64,000 nt of DNA from Hymenochaete sp. R1 (lineage: Eukaryota > Basidiomycota > Agaricomycetes > Hymenochaetales > Hymenochaetaceae): assembly GCA_019400425.1 (NCBI GenBank), contig JAFREE010000138.1:1-64000 (forward strand), given 5' to 3'. Below, one piece after another: positions 24,528-36,069 of this stretch (its first letter is position 1; each line of letters starts with the position of its first letter). The position numbers and the translations under genes were made by a program. The notes under the pieces were generated by a model. It did not search any database. It saw only the letters and a program-made list of their open reading frames with translations, and was not told where the DNA came from.

Positions 24528-25882
24528 TTACTTCTTCACCTCAACAACGTCCCCGTCCCCGTTCAAAGTTGGCATTGCCTTCGAGCCCGCTTTCGCCCCA
24601 GCAGCAGAACCAGGTTGATCGCTCCGCATCCCAGTCCCGGTCCGGTGTCGGTCGTTCCGCCTCATCATGTCCTGGCCATCCCTATTCATGTCCACGTCTT
24701 GGTCCCCACGGTCGTGGTCAGAGTCAGAGTCAAGGTCAGATTCGGTGAGTGACGACTCGGAGGAGCTTTTTGAGCGGGATCGTCTGGTGTTAGCGGTAGA
24801 GCGGCGGGGTTGAGTCGGGCTTTGGGAGTGGGATTGGGAGCGTGAGTTGGATGTACGGGGATTGGAGAGGCCTTGTAGATATGAGAGATATGGGAAGGAG
24901 ACGAAGGAGGGGTTCAGTTGAATAGGATCAAGTACTTTGGTAATGTTGATAAACGAGAGCAACGTACGAGACCGAGCCGCCTGGGGAGACCGACTGTGTG
25001 CCTCTTCCCCTCCTCTCCCTCCGTTCTTATCCTTCCCTCCCCCCTCGTCCTCAGAATCATCTTCGTCGTCGATGTCATTCTGTTTAGTATCAAGCAACAC
25101 TTCGAGCTGTTTCCGAACAAGCTCCGAGAAAACCCCCTCTCCCTCTCCTTCCCCTTGTTCACGGAGCCGGAACGCAGGGATATCTGCTACGGCGCGTCTG
25201 ACGAGCGGGAACCTGTCTCGGGTTTCGTCGTGCGTTTTTATTTGAGTCGAGTCGTTGGTCAAGTGCAACAGTTTGGCGCCCAGAGCTAGTGAGAATAGGA
25301 ATGAGATAAGAGACTAGGGATGGGACGTACCGTTCCATTTCCTTCATTAGCTCCTGCTGGACCTGTTCATTGGATAAGTGTGTCAACTTCGAGTCGCCCA
25401 CGAGCCGGGGTTGGACAATTTCTTCGACGCGGGCGGTGAAAAGGGGAAAACCTTCCTATTGGTGTATACAAGTCAGAGATCAGTGATAATTGGCAAATGG
25501 GAGCAACAATCATAGGTGTGTTGGTCGCTGGATCCTATGCAGTGAAAGAACAATGAATGGGGTTTAAAGGGGAACGAAACGTACATGGTTTTTGAACTGA
25601 TTCAGGAGCGTCGTCCTGAGCTTGTCGAACTCGCCGTCCCTTTGATACCTGGAACCGTAACATCATAACACCATGTTACGGCGAGTCTAACTCAGCATCA
25701 CAACAACAACAAAAGAAAAGAAAATGTAGCCGAAAGGGGGACAGCAGTAAGCAAAGCCACGGAAAAGCGCACCGGGCTATTAGTTTCTCGGGGTTGTCTA
25801 TCGTGCTATTTCTGTTTGTAGCCGAGATCGACGACGGTTCCTTTGACCCTTGGGCATGTTTCACTTTCTTTGAGGATACCAT
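24528..25882 (-). CDS. SHG1-like subunit of the COMPASS/Set1 histone methylase complex
   Basis: The N-terminal part MVSSKKVKHAQGSKEP, then NPEKLIARYQRDGEFDKLR, TTLLNQFKNHDPATNTP, and EGFPLFTARVEEIVQPRLV matches the Shg1/BOD1 pattern (a helix with FD-x-LR-x-x-LL-x-x-F, then F-x-x-x-V-x-x-IV). Shg1 is a peripheral subunit of the yeast Set1 H3K4 methyltransferase complex. The rest is low complexity and acidic (DDEDDSEDEGGGKD), followed by a Ser/Arg-rich stretch (SRSQSHSQSPTQPRRS) and a tail with DSDSDHDRGDQDVDMN, ending VVEVKK. The exact start is 25882 or the in-frame upstream Met at 25903. Exons are short, and the third one holding DPATNTP is about 27 nt with a weak donor. The assignment rests on the N-terminal pattern only. 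Confidence 0.7.
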
Positions 25883-25903
25883 CGCATTGCTGTTGGTGTT
25901 CAC

Positions 25904-26178
25904 GCGCTGTCGTCGGTGTGTCCGAGCTGTGATGAACGCAAGAGGGCGTCGGAGAGCCTAAGGAGTGTGAGACTAACGACGCGACTCACGCATCGCTTCG
26001 ACGCGCATACACCCACCAGATCTCACGCTCTTGTGTCTTGTGTACTTTCTCTCCTCAAATCCACATCCATCTCATTCGTCGACGCCCCGTTCCGTGGTTT
26101 CACGACCACTTCCTTCTGTTTCTCCCTTATAAAAGGCTCGGATCGAGGAATCGCTTCTGCTTGATTGCTGAAGAAAAG
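25904..26178. promoter_or_regulatory. Divergent promoter region of SHG1-like gene and HEM12
   Basis: This 275-base gap separates divergent start codons. It contains a strong TATA box for HEM12 (26128-26135) and a pyrimidine-rich stretch at about 26040-26125. Confidence 0.5.
26128..26135 (+). promoter_or_regulatory. TATA box of HEM12
   Basis: TATAAAAG, an exact consensus, stands 51 to 44 bases upstream of the HEM12 start codon at 26179. The short distance implies a very short 5' UTR. Confidence 0.65.
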
Positions 26179-27457
26179 ATGGAGATGGCGATTGGTTTCC
26201 CGTCGTTGAAGAATGATTTGCTTTTGAGGGCGGCAAGAGGCAAGATTCTTTCATACTTTTGTCTGAAACTAGCTGTACTTATACCTATCTACAGGAGAAG
26301 AAACCGAACGGGCTCCAGTATGGGTGATGCGCCAGGCAGGCCGATACTTGCCCGGTACGCCCAACCACAACCACCTCCGTGCTAGCGTCTAACTCCTACC
26401 AGAATTCCAGGAAGTCCGCAAGCAACACGAATTCTTCGAAGTCTGTCGCACTCCCGAGCTCGCAACAGAAGTCACGATGCAGCCCATCCGTCGTTATGCT
26501 GGCCTCCTCGACGCCGCCATCATCTTCTCCGACATCCTCGTCGTCCCGCAAGCAATGGGCCTCGAAGTCCTCATGAACCCCGCCCCCTCCTTTCCCGCTC
26601 CCCTCCGTTCTCCCGCAGATATACCCCGCCTGAAAGAGTCCGTTGACGTGCAGACGGAGCTCAAGTACGTGTTCGACGCGATTACGAGGACGAGGCACGC
26701 GTTAGGCGGGGCAGTGCCGTTGATTGGGTTTTGTGGTGCGCCGTGGACGTTGTTTGCGTATATGGTGGAAGGGGGCGGGAGTCGGACGTTCCAGGTGGCG
26801 AAGGAGTGGGTGTTTAAGTGGCCAGCGGAGACGGAGGGATTGCTGATGAGGATTGCGGATGTGTGTGCGGATTTCTTGATTGGGCAGGTGTTGGCGGGTG
26901 CGCAGGTATGTTGTTCAATTCGATTCTTATTTTTTTTTTTAAAAACGGACACTGTTTTGCAGCTGCTTCAAGTATTCGATTCATGGGCAGGCGAACTCTC
27001 CCCACACGACTTTGAACAATTCTCCTTGCCCTCGCTGGAACACATCTCCACACGGGTGCGCGCTGCCCTCCAACTGCGCGGGATCCCCTGCCCCCCGCTC
27101 ACGCTCTTCGCAAAGGGCGCCAACACTCACACAACTCTTCGCGCACTCGCGTCCACGACCACTGGGTACGACGTGCTTGGGCTGGACTGGTGTATCGACG
27201 CTCGCGAGGCGCGGGAAGTGGTGGGGACGGGAGTTGCGTTGCAGGGGAACTTAGACCCAGGTGTGTTGTACGGTGGGAGGGAGGCGATCGAGAGGGAGGT
27301 GAAGAGGGTGTGTGAGTCGTTCAGGGAGGATGGAGCGGGGAAGGGGCCAAAAGGATGGATTGCGAACCTTGGGCATGGGATTACGCCTGGAGTGGACACA
27401 GAGGATATGCGCTTTTTCTTGGAGTGTGTTCACAAGTACTCTGCCAGGAATTTGTGA
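26179..27457 (+). CDS. HEM12: Uroporphyrinogen decarboxylase
   Basis: Converts uroporphyrinogen III to coproporphyrinogen III by four decarboxylations in the cytosol, the fifth step of heme synthesis. The protein starts MEMAIGFPSLKNDLLLRAAR. Signature 1 (ERAPVWVMRQAGRYLPEF, containing the substrate-binding Arg residues) is built from three exons around 26240-26410. Next come AAIIFSDILVVPQAMGLEV with the catalytic Asp of FSDIL, and signature 2 GFCGAPWTLFAYMVEGGGS. FDSWAGELSPHDFEQF, LDWCID, LQGNLDP and the C-terminal NLGHGITPGVDTE are also present. The length is normal for the family. Introns include one at about 26907-26961 with a T-rich tract. CDC14 follows about 250 bases downstream on the same strand. 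Confidence 0.97.
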
Positions 27458-27706
27458 TTGTTTTGGGAACAAAATAATACTTGATTTGGTGTTTCCGGAT
27501 TGCATCGAAATTACATGTCTTTTCTGTTTTCGTCTAGAATGGAAATAGTTTTGAGGATGTGGCACGCCTGGCCAACGCGTCTGTCTGTCTCTGAGCCTCA
27601 GCCTGCGGCCTGAGGAGGGGAGGGTGGTTGTGGTCGTCGCGGTCGAACGCGTCTCTTGCTCTGCTCATTCCCCTCCTTCTCCTCCTACCCCCACCTCCTC
27701 GCCCTC

Positions 27707-30161
27707 ATGCCCCCTCAATGCGACCCCCTCTGTCACTTCAACGACAGGCATGTATATTGTATCTTTTACCAGTCCAGACACCCAGTACTCACCTCTCCAA
27801 CCCCCAGGCTATACTTCACCACATTCCCCCACCCAGCTCCCCAACCACAGCTCCTCAACAGTCCTGCAGCCGCAAAGAACCCTCCGCCACGCATCAGGCC
27901 ACGCTCGAACCATGTCGGCTCTGCTTCCCCTGCACAGGACGAAGACGCGCTCTATTATTATTTCACGATCGACAGCCAGCTCGTTTATCTTAGCTTCTTC
28001 AAGGATTGGGGGCCACTCAATCTTGCTATGGTGTACAAGGCATGTATATTGATACATGAACTGCTTGAGGTGAGATTTCCGCGAGAGGTAGCAGAAATGA
28101 ATAGGTGAATAACGGCTTGCAGGATGAGGAGTTGAAACCGTACAGGTTGGTTTTGTACGCTTCTAACGATCCCCGAAGAAAGGCAAACGCCGCACTCCTT
28201 ATGGCCCTATATGTGGTGCGTCTTGTTCTCTCTTCGCGAGCACCAACTCACCGCTCAACGTTTACCAGATGATAGTGCAGAAAAAGGCACCCTGGGAGGC
28301 CTTCCAACCCATCGCCGAGATCGAGTTCATGCCCTTCCGCGACGCCGGTCGTGGTCTTTCCGACTTCAACCTCTCCATCCAAGATTGCCTCTGGGGGATG
28401 TGGAAAGCGATGCAGAACGGATTGTGCGATATGAACCACTTCGAAGTTGAGGACTACGAGCACTTTGAGAAGGTCGAGAATGGTGATTGGAATTGGCTCA
28501 CGCCTAACTTTATTGCGTTTGCGAGCCCCGTAGAGCATGGGTGGGCAACCAAGTCAGCTAACTCGCCGATGACGACGCGCAAACTTCCTGGGGCGTTCCA
28601 GAATTGCTTGGATTATTTCGAGGCGAGGGGTGTGAAGCTGGTGGTCAGGTTAAATAACATGCTATATAACAAACAACATTTCTTGGATCGCAGTATTCGA
28701 CACGAGGAACTCTATTTTGACGACGGGACAAACCCTACGGATGAGATTGTGCGCAAGTTCATCAACTTAGCAGACGAAGTGGTCGAAACGGGAGGTGCGA
28801 TCGCGGTCCATGTGAGTTGAGCTCTCGACCACTTCTTCAATGTTGATACTCATGCTTTTCATAAACAGTGTAAGGCAGGGCTTGGGAGGACAGGAACACT
28901 TATTGGTGCCTACATGATTTGGAAGTATGGTTTTACCGCACACGAAGCCATCGCGTTTATGCGCATTGTAAGACCCGGGAGCGTCGTCGGTCCCCAACAA
29001 CAATACATGTACGTCAAGCAAATGGAATGGGTCAAGTGGGCAGCTGTCGATGAGATGCGACGGGCAGAAGCCCAGGCTGCAGCAGCTATCGCCGCCGCCT
29101 CCGTCATAACACCAGCCACGCCCCCTGCAGAGACTGATGAAGAGTCCGGAATGGAAATCACAGAGGGCGCACCGCCGCCCGTTGTGCCTTCTACACCAAA
29201 AGCGAAGGGAATCCCGCCGGTGACGCCCAGCAAACATGTCACGGCCGCGACAGCGCGGGCACGCGCGATCGAGCCTCCCGGTCAACCTAGGAAAACACCC
29301 CTTGCAAAACGATCCGCGGCCGACTCGGTTGACGAGAGCAGTAGTGGCGACGAAGAAGGTGCAGGCGAGAGCGACGATGAAATCAGTAGACTGCCGAATA
29401 ACACGATGATGACTTCAATGCCTACTTCCGTAACGACCCTCGCGAACGCTACTACAAAGGCAAGGGCGCGAGCTCAACCTGGAGTTGGCAGTAATGGTCT
29501 GAATCTGAGGGGTACGACGAGGAGACCGATCGGCGCGTCGTCTGAACAGCGTCCGGCGCGCATGACACGCTCAGTAGCGGCAGCTGCGCAGGGCCGGCAC
29601 CGACCAGCTACGTCCACATCGAACCACCGTCCCTCCGCCTCTGCATCCTCAACCACCACTACGACCGCAGCAGGAGCCACGCCTTCATCACCAGCGAAGT
29701 CAACCGCGCACACCGGCCCGAGCCCAAACAAGATCCCACGCATCGCACACGTACCTGCGAGCCCGCAACCTCCCGCCCGGAGCACGACAAGTATGGGGAC
29801 GCGCAGCCGATTAGGGGCGACGCCGTCGAGGCTGCCTACCTTGACTGGTGCTAATGGTGCGGGGAGACGGGCGAACACAACTACGGGGCCTGGGGCAGCA
29901 GCAGCAGCAGCGACAGGCGGAGTGGGTGGGAGGCCGGCGACGCGCGCGGCTGTTGCAAAGAGGTCTGGTAAATCTGGTCCTGGTGCTACTGCGACAGGTA
30001 CAAGGAAAGGCGGGGACGAAGGGGAGAAAGAAGAAGCGGACGCTTGGTGCAAGACGAACCCGAGCGCTGTGGTTGATAGAGGGTCGAAGGGGGAAAGGCC
30101 GGGGTTGAGGAGCGTGAGGAAGAGACGGAGCAGTTTCAGCGCGGCGGATGTGGTTGCTTGA
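27707..30161 (+). CDS. CDC14: Tyrosine/dual-specificity protein phosphatase CDC14
   Basis: Cdc14 reverses CDK phosphorylation at Ser-Pro sites and drives mitotic exit and cytokinesis. The N-terminal pseudo-phosphatase domain has [46 protein letters not shown] and [20 protein letters not shown] with [10 protein letters not shown]. The linker has [20 protein letters not shown] and [18 protein letters not shown]. The catalytic domain carries [28 protein letters not shown] and the C-x5-R loop [19 protein letters not shown] (intron inside VH-CKAG), then [16 protein letters not shown]. The C-terminal tail of about 330 residues is disordered and Ser/Thr/Pro/Arg-rich, ending SFSAADVVA. The start at 27707 is the best ATG; a 5' exon upstream cannot be excluded. 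Confidence 0.95.
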
Positions 30162-30932
30162 CTTTGACGGTCGATGAGGGGTTTCAAGTTTCAAGAGAAA
30201 GGGAGCAACAGTGCAAGTATGTCCTTTGGGCTTTTTTTGACTTCAGCTTTTTCTTTCCTTCTTTCTGCTACATTCATCACATCATGGATTGAGTCATGAT
30301 TTTGCATGGCGCCTCTCTTGTTTATTTGTTTCGTTTCGTGTCCTTTTGGTTTTCATGCAAATCGCAATAACAACTGCATTCACGATCATACGCATTTTTT
30401 TTTGCTTCCTTTCAAGCAATGACACCGCAGAAGCAGGCCGCAAGCAAGCAGTCCCTCCCTCATTCCCCGTCCGTCCATTCTCTCCTCCTTGTCCCTTCAT
30501 TCCTTTTCCCTACTCCAAACCGAATCACCCACCTGTATAGCATCCTCATCCCTTGCATATAACATTTCTTATGTTTTCTTTTTTCTTCTCTCTGTCTCTC
30601 GCGCCATCTCTCTCCTCTTTGCTGCTATTCTACCCAATGGCCGATCCGCCGTCTCCGTCACACACCATACACTATACTATCAATGTCAAAGGGCGTCAAT
30701 TTTATTCTTATCGTCGCATCGTTGTTTGTCCGAAATCTGATCCCAGTTGAGAGCCACCACCACCACGACGCCACCACGCGTCGATCTTTCATCTCTCAAT
30801 TGAACTGGCACCGATACTCTTTCTGAAATCTCCTAAGCCTCGTTTGTTTGTTCTTTCGACGAGCGATTTTGAGCTGGTCTTCCGCGCCATATTTCAATTT
30901 ATAACATTAAATTGACAGACAGGACGTTGTGA
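30162..30932. other. Intergenic, pyrimidine-rich, between CDC14 and tRNA
   Basis: The plus strand is rich in C/T runs, especially 30230-30700, with several short unsupported ORFs. It is likely 3' UTR and spacer. No gene is seen. Confidence 0.5.
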
Positions 30933-31007
30933 GGGTACATGGTGTAGTTGGTTTATCACGCTCGCTTAGCATGCGAGAGGTGTCCGGTTCAATTCCGGAT
31001 GTATCCA
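30933..31007 (+). tRNA. tRNA-Ala (anticodon AGC), no intron
   Basis: A full cloverleaf is visible. The acceptor is GGGTACA paired with TGTATCC (one G-U pair). The D arm GTG/CAC encloses the A box TGGTGTAGTTGG. The anticodon stem CTCGC/GCGAG has loop TTAGCAT, anticodon AGC at 30968-30970. A five-base variable loop follows, then the T arm TCCGG/CCGGA with B box GGTTCAATTCC and discriminator A at 31007. There is no intron. A T-rich run just downstream (TTTTTCTTTTT, from about 31030) can serve as the RNA polymerase III terminator. Confidence 0.95.
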
Positions 31008-31517
31008 ATAGAAAGTGACAAATAGCAACTTTTTCTTTTTCCTTCCCCGCTTCCAGCTGTGTTCTGGTCGTTGTTTGGTTTCTTTAGGAATACTCGTCGG
31101 AGAACCGTTTTTCTTTGTCTTCAAGATGTCTCCTTTTTTAACGCTTTCATCCTTCCCCACCGGATTGTTTGTTTGTTTGTTTGCTTGTTTATGGGGCGTG
31201 GGTGATGAGGAGAGTTATGAGGCTTAATTTCTTTCTTTCTTACTTACTTCTTTTCATCTGGTCAAAGTCAAGGTTGGGAGACACAACTCGATACGATGCG
31301 AGCTTTGGATATCGACATGCGATGTTTGAGACAACAACAACGCTTAGCACTACTGTACTGCAGTCTGCAGTAAGGATAAAATGACGGTGACCGATAAGCC
31401 GTAGTCTTGAAGCGCATTGATTATCCGTGGCTGATCACTCTGGCATATCCCTCCGGCCGTGAATCTCTTCCTTTTCCTGTCCCCACACCCTACACCGTCA
31501 CCATTCATCTTTTCATC
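31008..31517. other. Intergenic between tRNA-Ala and dehydrogenase
   Basis: Contains the T-rich pol III terminator and then the promoter of the dehydrogenase gene. No ORF with family resemblance. A short GTTTGTTTGTTTGCTTG repeat lies near 31166-31190. Confidence 0.5.
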
Positions 31518-33244
31518 ATGCCTGGCCGTCTGCAACACAAGGTACGTCTCGCTCTCAACGTCTTTATCTTTGGGGCACAGCGATGTTTATGTGGTGGTTT
31601 TGGTTATGCTATCTCATAGTCTGCGATCATCACTGGCGGTGCTTCGTACGTCCTTCATTCTCGTGCATATATCCAATCTCTTGAGTTGATGCTAACGCGC
31701 CGTTCATCCATCTCCATTTTTCGTCCATCCACTTCAACGGGCTTTCATTCGTACTGTACGATCTGCAACCACCAGCGGCATTGGCCTCGAAACAGCCATC
31801 CTCTTCGCTTTCGAGGGCGCAAACGTCCTCCTTGTCGATATCAACGAACAAGCATCCTCGGATGCCGCGAGCAAGATCCAAGCTAAAGTCGGGGAGGGCG
31901 TGAGGGTGATTGCTGCGAAGGCGGATGTGAGCAAGGAGGAGGAAGTGAAGGCTGTGGTGGAGAAAGCTGTGAAAGAGTTCGGGCGGTTGGACGTCATGGT
32001 ACGTGAACCCGGATACGAACGCACAATCACTAGGCATATAAGAAGAAGAAAAAAACCTACAAATTCATTGACCTTGACCACACAGTTCAACAACGCAGGT
32101 ATCATGCACCCCTCCGACTCCGACGCGCTCTCCACCGAAGAGCGCATCTGGGACCTCACCATGTCCGTCAACCTCAAGGGCGTCTGGTTCGGCTGCAAAC
32201 ACGCCGTGCTCGCTATGCGCCAGAACCCTGCAGACGAAAGTAAGGGGCTTAGGAAGGGCGCGGGGAGTATCGTGAATACGGCGAGCTTCGTGGCGATAAT
32301 GGGGGCCGCGACGCCTCAGTTGGCTTGTGAGTGCCTGCTGGGTTTTTTCTTTTCTTTTCGTGGTGTATGATAGGCCGGGTGGGCTGACTGTATGCGCGTT
32401 GTTTGATGGTGTGGATGAGTAGATACGGCATCGAAGGTGAGGGCCCAAAGACTAACTTGATACTTGAAAGGATGGTACATCAATCTAACCTGTTTGTGGG
32501 TGTGTGTGTTTTTGCGACGCATATAGGGAGCCGTCCTCGCGATGACCCGTGAACTCGCCATGGTCCACGCACGCGAAGGGATCCGGTTCAACTCACTCTG
32601 CCCGTACGTCCTTTAACTCACCTCTGCCAGCTTCACTCATTCATCTCATCCCTTCGCCCACTTCTTTTCACCGCCCATCCAACTGCAGAGGCCCTCTTAA
32701 AACTCGTACGTCACCTCCGCGCCGCTGCTAGTACCACTATGCGTCTATTATATTGACGCGCCCGACACTCTGACTTTCAAGCCCTCTTGATGGATTTCCT
32801 CGACACGTCTGAGAAACGCGACCGACGGCTCGTCCACCTCCCCATGGGCCGATTCGGCGAAGCCGTCGAGTTGGCGCGCGGGGCGCTCTTCCGTACGTTA
32901 TCCTTTCCTTGTCTCTCCTTCCCCATTGAACTTTTTTAATCTGAAAAAAAAACCATAATCATCATTATGTCGATACATTCACTATGGATAACGCTTGCAT
33001 TTGTGCCTCATCGGAATAGTCGCCAGCGATGATAGTAGCTATGTCACGGTACGTCCCAAACCTTACACCTCCCCCTCCCGGTTTTAACACCTTTTAATCA
33101 TCGATAACTCATCTAAACTATGATTTTCTCGTTTCATAGGGAACCGACTTCAAAGTCGACGGAGGTCTCTCCTCGTGCTACGTCACCCCGCTCGGCGAAC
33201 CCTCGCTCGATCCTCCACAAAGCCTTACGTCTTCGATTCAGTAG
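31518..33244 (+). CDS. Short-chain dehydrogenase/reductase (classical SDR)
   Basis: An NAD(P)-dependent oxidoreductase of the classical SDR fold; the substrate is unknown. After splicing the start reads MPGRLQHK, then the nucleotide-binding motif ITGGASGIGLETAILFAFEG split by an intron in GGA-SGIG, and VLLVDINEQ, where the acidic residue at the end of beta-2 favours NAD(H). These are followed by AKADVSKEEEVKAVV, RLDVMFNNAGIMHP (NNAG motif), and the catalytic Ser region GSIVNTASFVAIMGAATPQL. The catalytic YTASK (Tyr-x-x-x-Lys) is encoded by a 14-nt micro-exon at 32423-32436. After it come RELAMVHAREGIRFNSLCPG, PLKTPLLMDFLDTSEKRD and GTDFKVDGGLSSCYVTP. A 17-nt exon at 32689-32705 encodes PGPLKT. 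It ends SLTSSIQ. All catalytic residues are present. Confidence 0.92.
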
Positions 33245-33759
33245 ACAAATGCCAGGTGTGCAGGGGAGTAAATTGGGCTGATAGGGTTGAAGTTAGCAGT
33301 AAGTAGGGAATAGTGAAGACTACAAGATAACCGCGGTGTCGATTGGGATTTCTGTGCTTATAGATTGTAATAGTGGTGTATGTGACGATGCATGTACGCG
33401 ATTGTGAGTTGGACTTGACCAGGGTGGAATCCAACCAGATGGGCTCGGATTTCACACCCGCTCTTCGGGGGTGTCGCTCATCCATTGACAATATGCGAAC
33501 TTAACATTCGAGGTCTATTGATATCGTTATAGCTTGTACATGTTCCATGACTACACCGTGTAAAGAGGATTATTATGAGCGAGGGATGGACAGAAGAGTA
33601 TTGAAATGACGTTATGATAATGCGCGATCCAGGACATGCATAAAGAAGAAGAAAAACAAGGAAACGAAAACCCATCACTGCACTCTAGTCAAACAAAGAG
33701 AACCCGCCGGGAAAACGCGATAAATGCTTGCGCGCACCTTACCCCAATCCATATCCATC
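33245..33759. other. Intergenic between converging SDR and transporter genes
   Basis: Shared 3' flank of two convergent genes; no gene seen. Confidence 0.5.
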
Positions 33760-35356
33760 TTACCCAACAAATGGATTACACCCACACACCCTCGCACGCA
33801 CCCCGAAGCTCGCCATGCTCCCCAACGCCAGCCCACCCACGAGACAGAACCCAGCCAATGTAGCCGCAACGTCCACGTCCTCCCTGCGTCCCTCCAGCCT
33901 CGGGTTGCGTTCCACGGAAGGAGCAGAAATCATGCACATGGAAGAGACGTAGCCGTTTGAGAGGCCGAAGAGGAGGAGGAGAGCGAAGAAAGCTAGGTCG
34001 GAGGGGGCGAGGGTTGAAGTCGGCGTTGATGATGATGTTATTGAGGATAAAGAGTCTGCTGGGATCCCGGGGACAGGGAAAGGGTCTTCTAGTCTCTTCA
34101 CGTTACACAACAGGAAGAGGGGTATGAATAGCGTCCGCAGCATACTCAACCCTACGAGTTTCCTCACGTCCCACACCAACAACCTCGGAATCGCACAAAG
34201 GTACCGACCGGCGAGGTCACCGACGTTGAAGAGGAAGAAGTGGAGAGCCGTGAAGATGAGAGGGGAGAAGTAGGCTGGATTGGCGGGCTGGACGGAGGCG
34301 GTTATGGGAGGAAAGACGGCGAGGGTGACAAGGAAGACGTAGCCTACGGCAAATTCGTAGGGAGCGTTGGCAGTGAAAACACGCCAGATTCGGGCTCGAT
34401 GCTTCGAGTCATCCTTGTCGGGAGAGCTCGTTGACGTGGACGCGGAACGTGAATGCTGGTTGAGAGGTCGAATGACAGTTTTATAGATCGGAAGACGGAC
34501 GAGCCAAGAGGCGGCATATAGAGTCGCTACCAGGAAAGCGGTCGAGAGGCCAAAGAAAAGCGCTGCGGACCGTGTCGCAGCTTTGTCCTCATCGTAATCC
34601 GTTCCTTCTGCCGCTGCGATGCTCGCGGTGTGCACGGATGCCATCGCACTGAGCACCTGCACGCCGCTCACGACGACACCAACAAAGGCTTGACCGGACA
34701 TGGTCGCTTGCATTGCGGACGGTCCGAAGAGCGACGCTGTTGCTGTAACAGCTGTCTGAAGGTACGAGCCTGCGCATGCTTGTAGGATGCCGTTGAGTAG
34801 CACGAAGGCAAAGAAGATAGAGGGGCTCGTAGTGACAGTGGTCGAAAGCGTTAGAAGCCCAACCAAGATAGCAAGGACAAAGGTCGCGATGAACGTTCGA
34901 CGAGACGGTGACGACTGTTATGAGTGTAAAATAGTACTCAATACCTGAGTAAGTATCCGTGCTCACCTGCTTAGAAGTAATAGTAGCATGAGCAAGGAAG
35001 CCAAAATTGGCAACCGTAAAGGTAATCGAAAGATACGAGCTGAAAGAGCTCTCCAATGCCGTCCCAGATAGCCTTGACAGAAAATAAGGAGTCGCTGTTA
35101 TCAATGCTGAATCCAGTACACATCTTATAAGCTATTATTCATCACCAAAGCTAATAATTGGTAGTTACGCACCATTCCATGGCAAGAGCACCGCGCATCC
35201 AAATACGAAGTGTATCCATTTAACTCGTCCATCCAATGGTGAGTCACTAAGAGCCCTTTGCTCAACGACATTCTCCTCTTCGTCTCGCACACCATCTGAC
35301 TCTTCTGGACTTTGCGGTAGAGGCTTGTAGATTAACTGCTCACTTGAGGACGGCAT
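33760..35356 (-). CDS. Equilibrative nucleoside transporter (SLC29/ENT family)
   Basis: A facilitator of nucleosides across the plasma or vacuolar membrane (yeast relative Fun26). The start MPSSSEQLIYKPLPQSPEES opens an acidic cytosolic tail. Transmembrane segments follow: WIHFVFGCAVLLPWNALITA with the ENT-typical LLPWN-x-x-ITA, FSSYLSITFTVANFGFLAHA, FFAFVLLNGILQACAGSY, and the ENT signature SLFGPSAMQATMSGQAFVGV followed by VVSGVQVLSAM. A large loop with Ser/Lys comes next, then YEFAVGYVFLVTLAVFPPIT, FLFNVGDLAGRYLCA (the FN-x-x-D-x-x-GR motif), LFIPLFLLCN and LFGLSNGYVSSMCMI. Near the C-terminus is VAATLAGFCLVGGLALGS. The family has 11 membrane segments and the visible ones fit. An upstream in-frame ORF extension to 35539 was not used because it starts without an ATG-supported family match. 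Confidence 0.88.
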
Positions 35357-36069
35357 AATGGTCGTGTCGTGCTCACGATTGACGCGGTGTGTAACAAGCA
35401 GCGGCTGCGGCACGGAACGCAAGAACCTCGCTTCCAAAACGTCAATCAGTCCATTTTTGGATCCGTCGGACTTCACGCTAAACAAAAAAAAACAAGCTCT
35501 AAAAACAAAAACAGCAAACTCTAGAGATTCCATGTTCAAGGTCCACTACGTGCAAAATAATAACAACAAAGAAGACCTTCAACAATTACGAGCGGACATA
35601 CGCAAGAGAGATGATGATCGGTGTATAATTCGATGGCTTCGATTTCTTTTTACTCTCTTCGAAGGGAGAGGAACGAACTCATCAATTATCCACTTATTGT
35701 ATGAAAACAGTGAAGTGCTATACTTCATTGAATTTGAATCCGATAGTAGTACTACCTTACATCGTTATGTATGACTAAACAGCAAGTAAATGACAGCGTG
35801 AATGAAGGAATGGACAAATTAAAGCAAGAATATGTATAATGACTTGAAATCCGAAAAATCCATAAGATAGGTGTAAATCGATAAAATGACTGTAGAAGGA
35901 CCCCGGGCACAAGAGCTCGAAGTCGGGAAAATAAGGGGAAGATGTAAAAAGAAAGACCACAAACGTTTCAGACCATTACATGTTATACGAATTAGGTTCT
36001 GTAGAAGAGAGGAGAACCGGTTCATTCCATCCAAATAGCCAGAAGTAGAAAAAGATGCGGAAAGACGAT
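35357..36069. other. Intergenic between transporter and kinesin
   Basis: Holds the 5' flank of the transporter and the 3' flank of the kinesin gene. Short ORFs on both strands lack support. Confidence 0.5.

Noticed and set aside
29474..30187. 237-codon minus-strand frame opposite the CDC14 tail
   Set aside because: It is a shadow of the Ser/Thr/Pro-rich CDC14 C-terminus, with Ala/Val/Pro runs typical of the complement of such codons.
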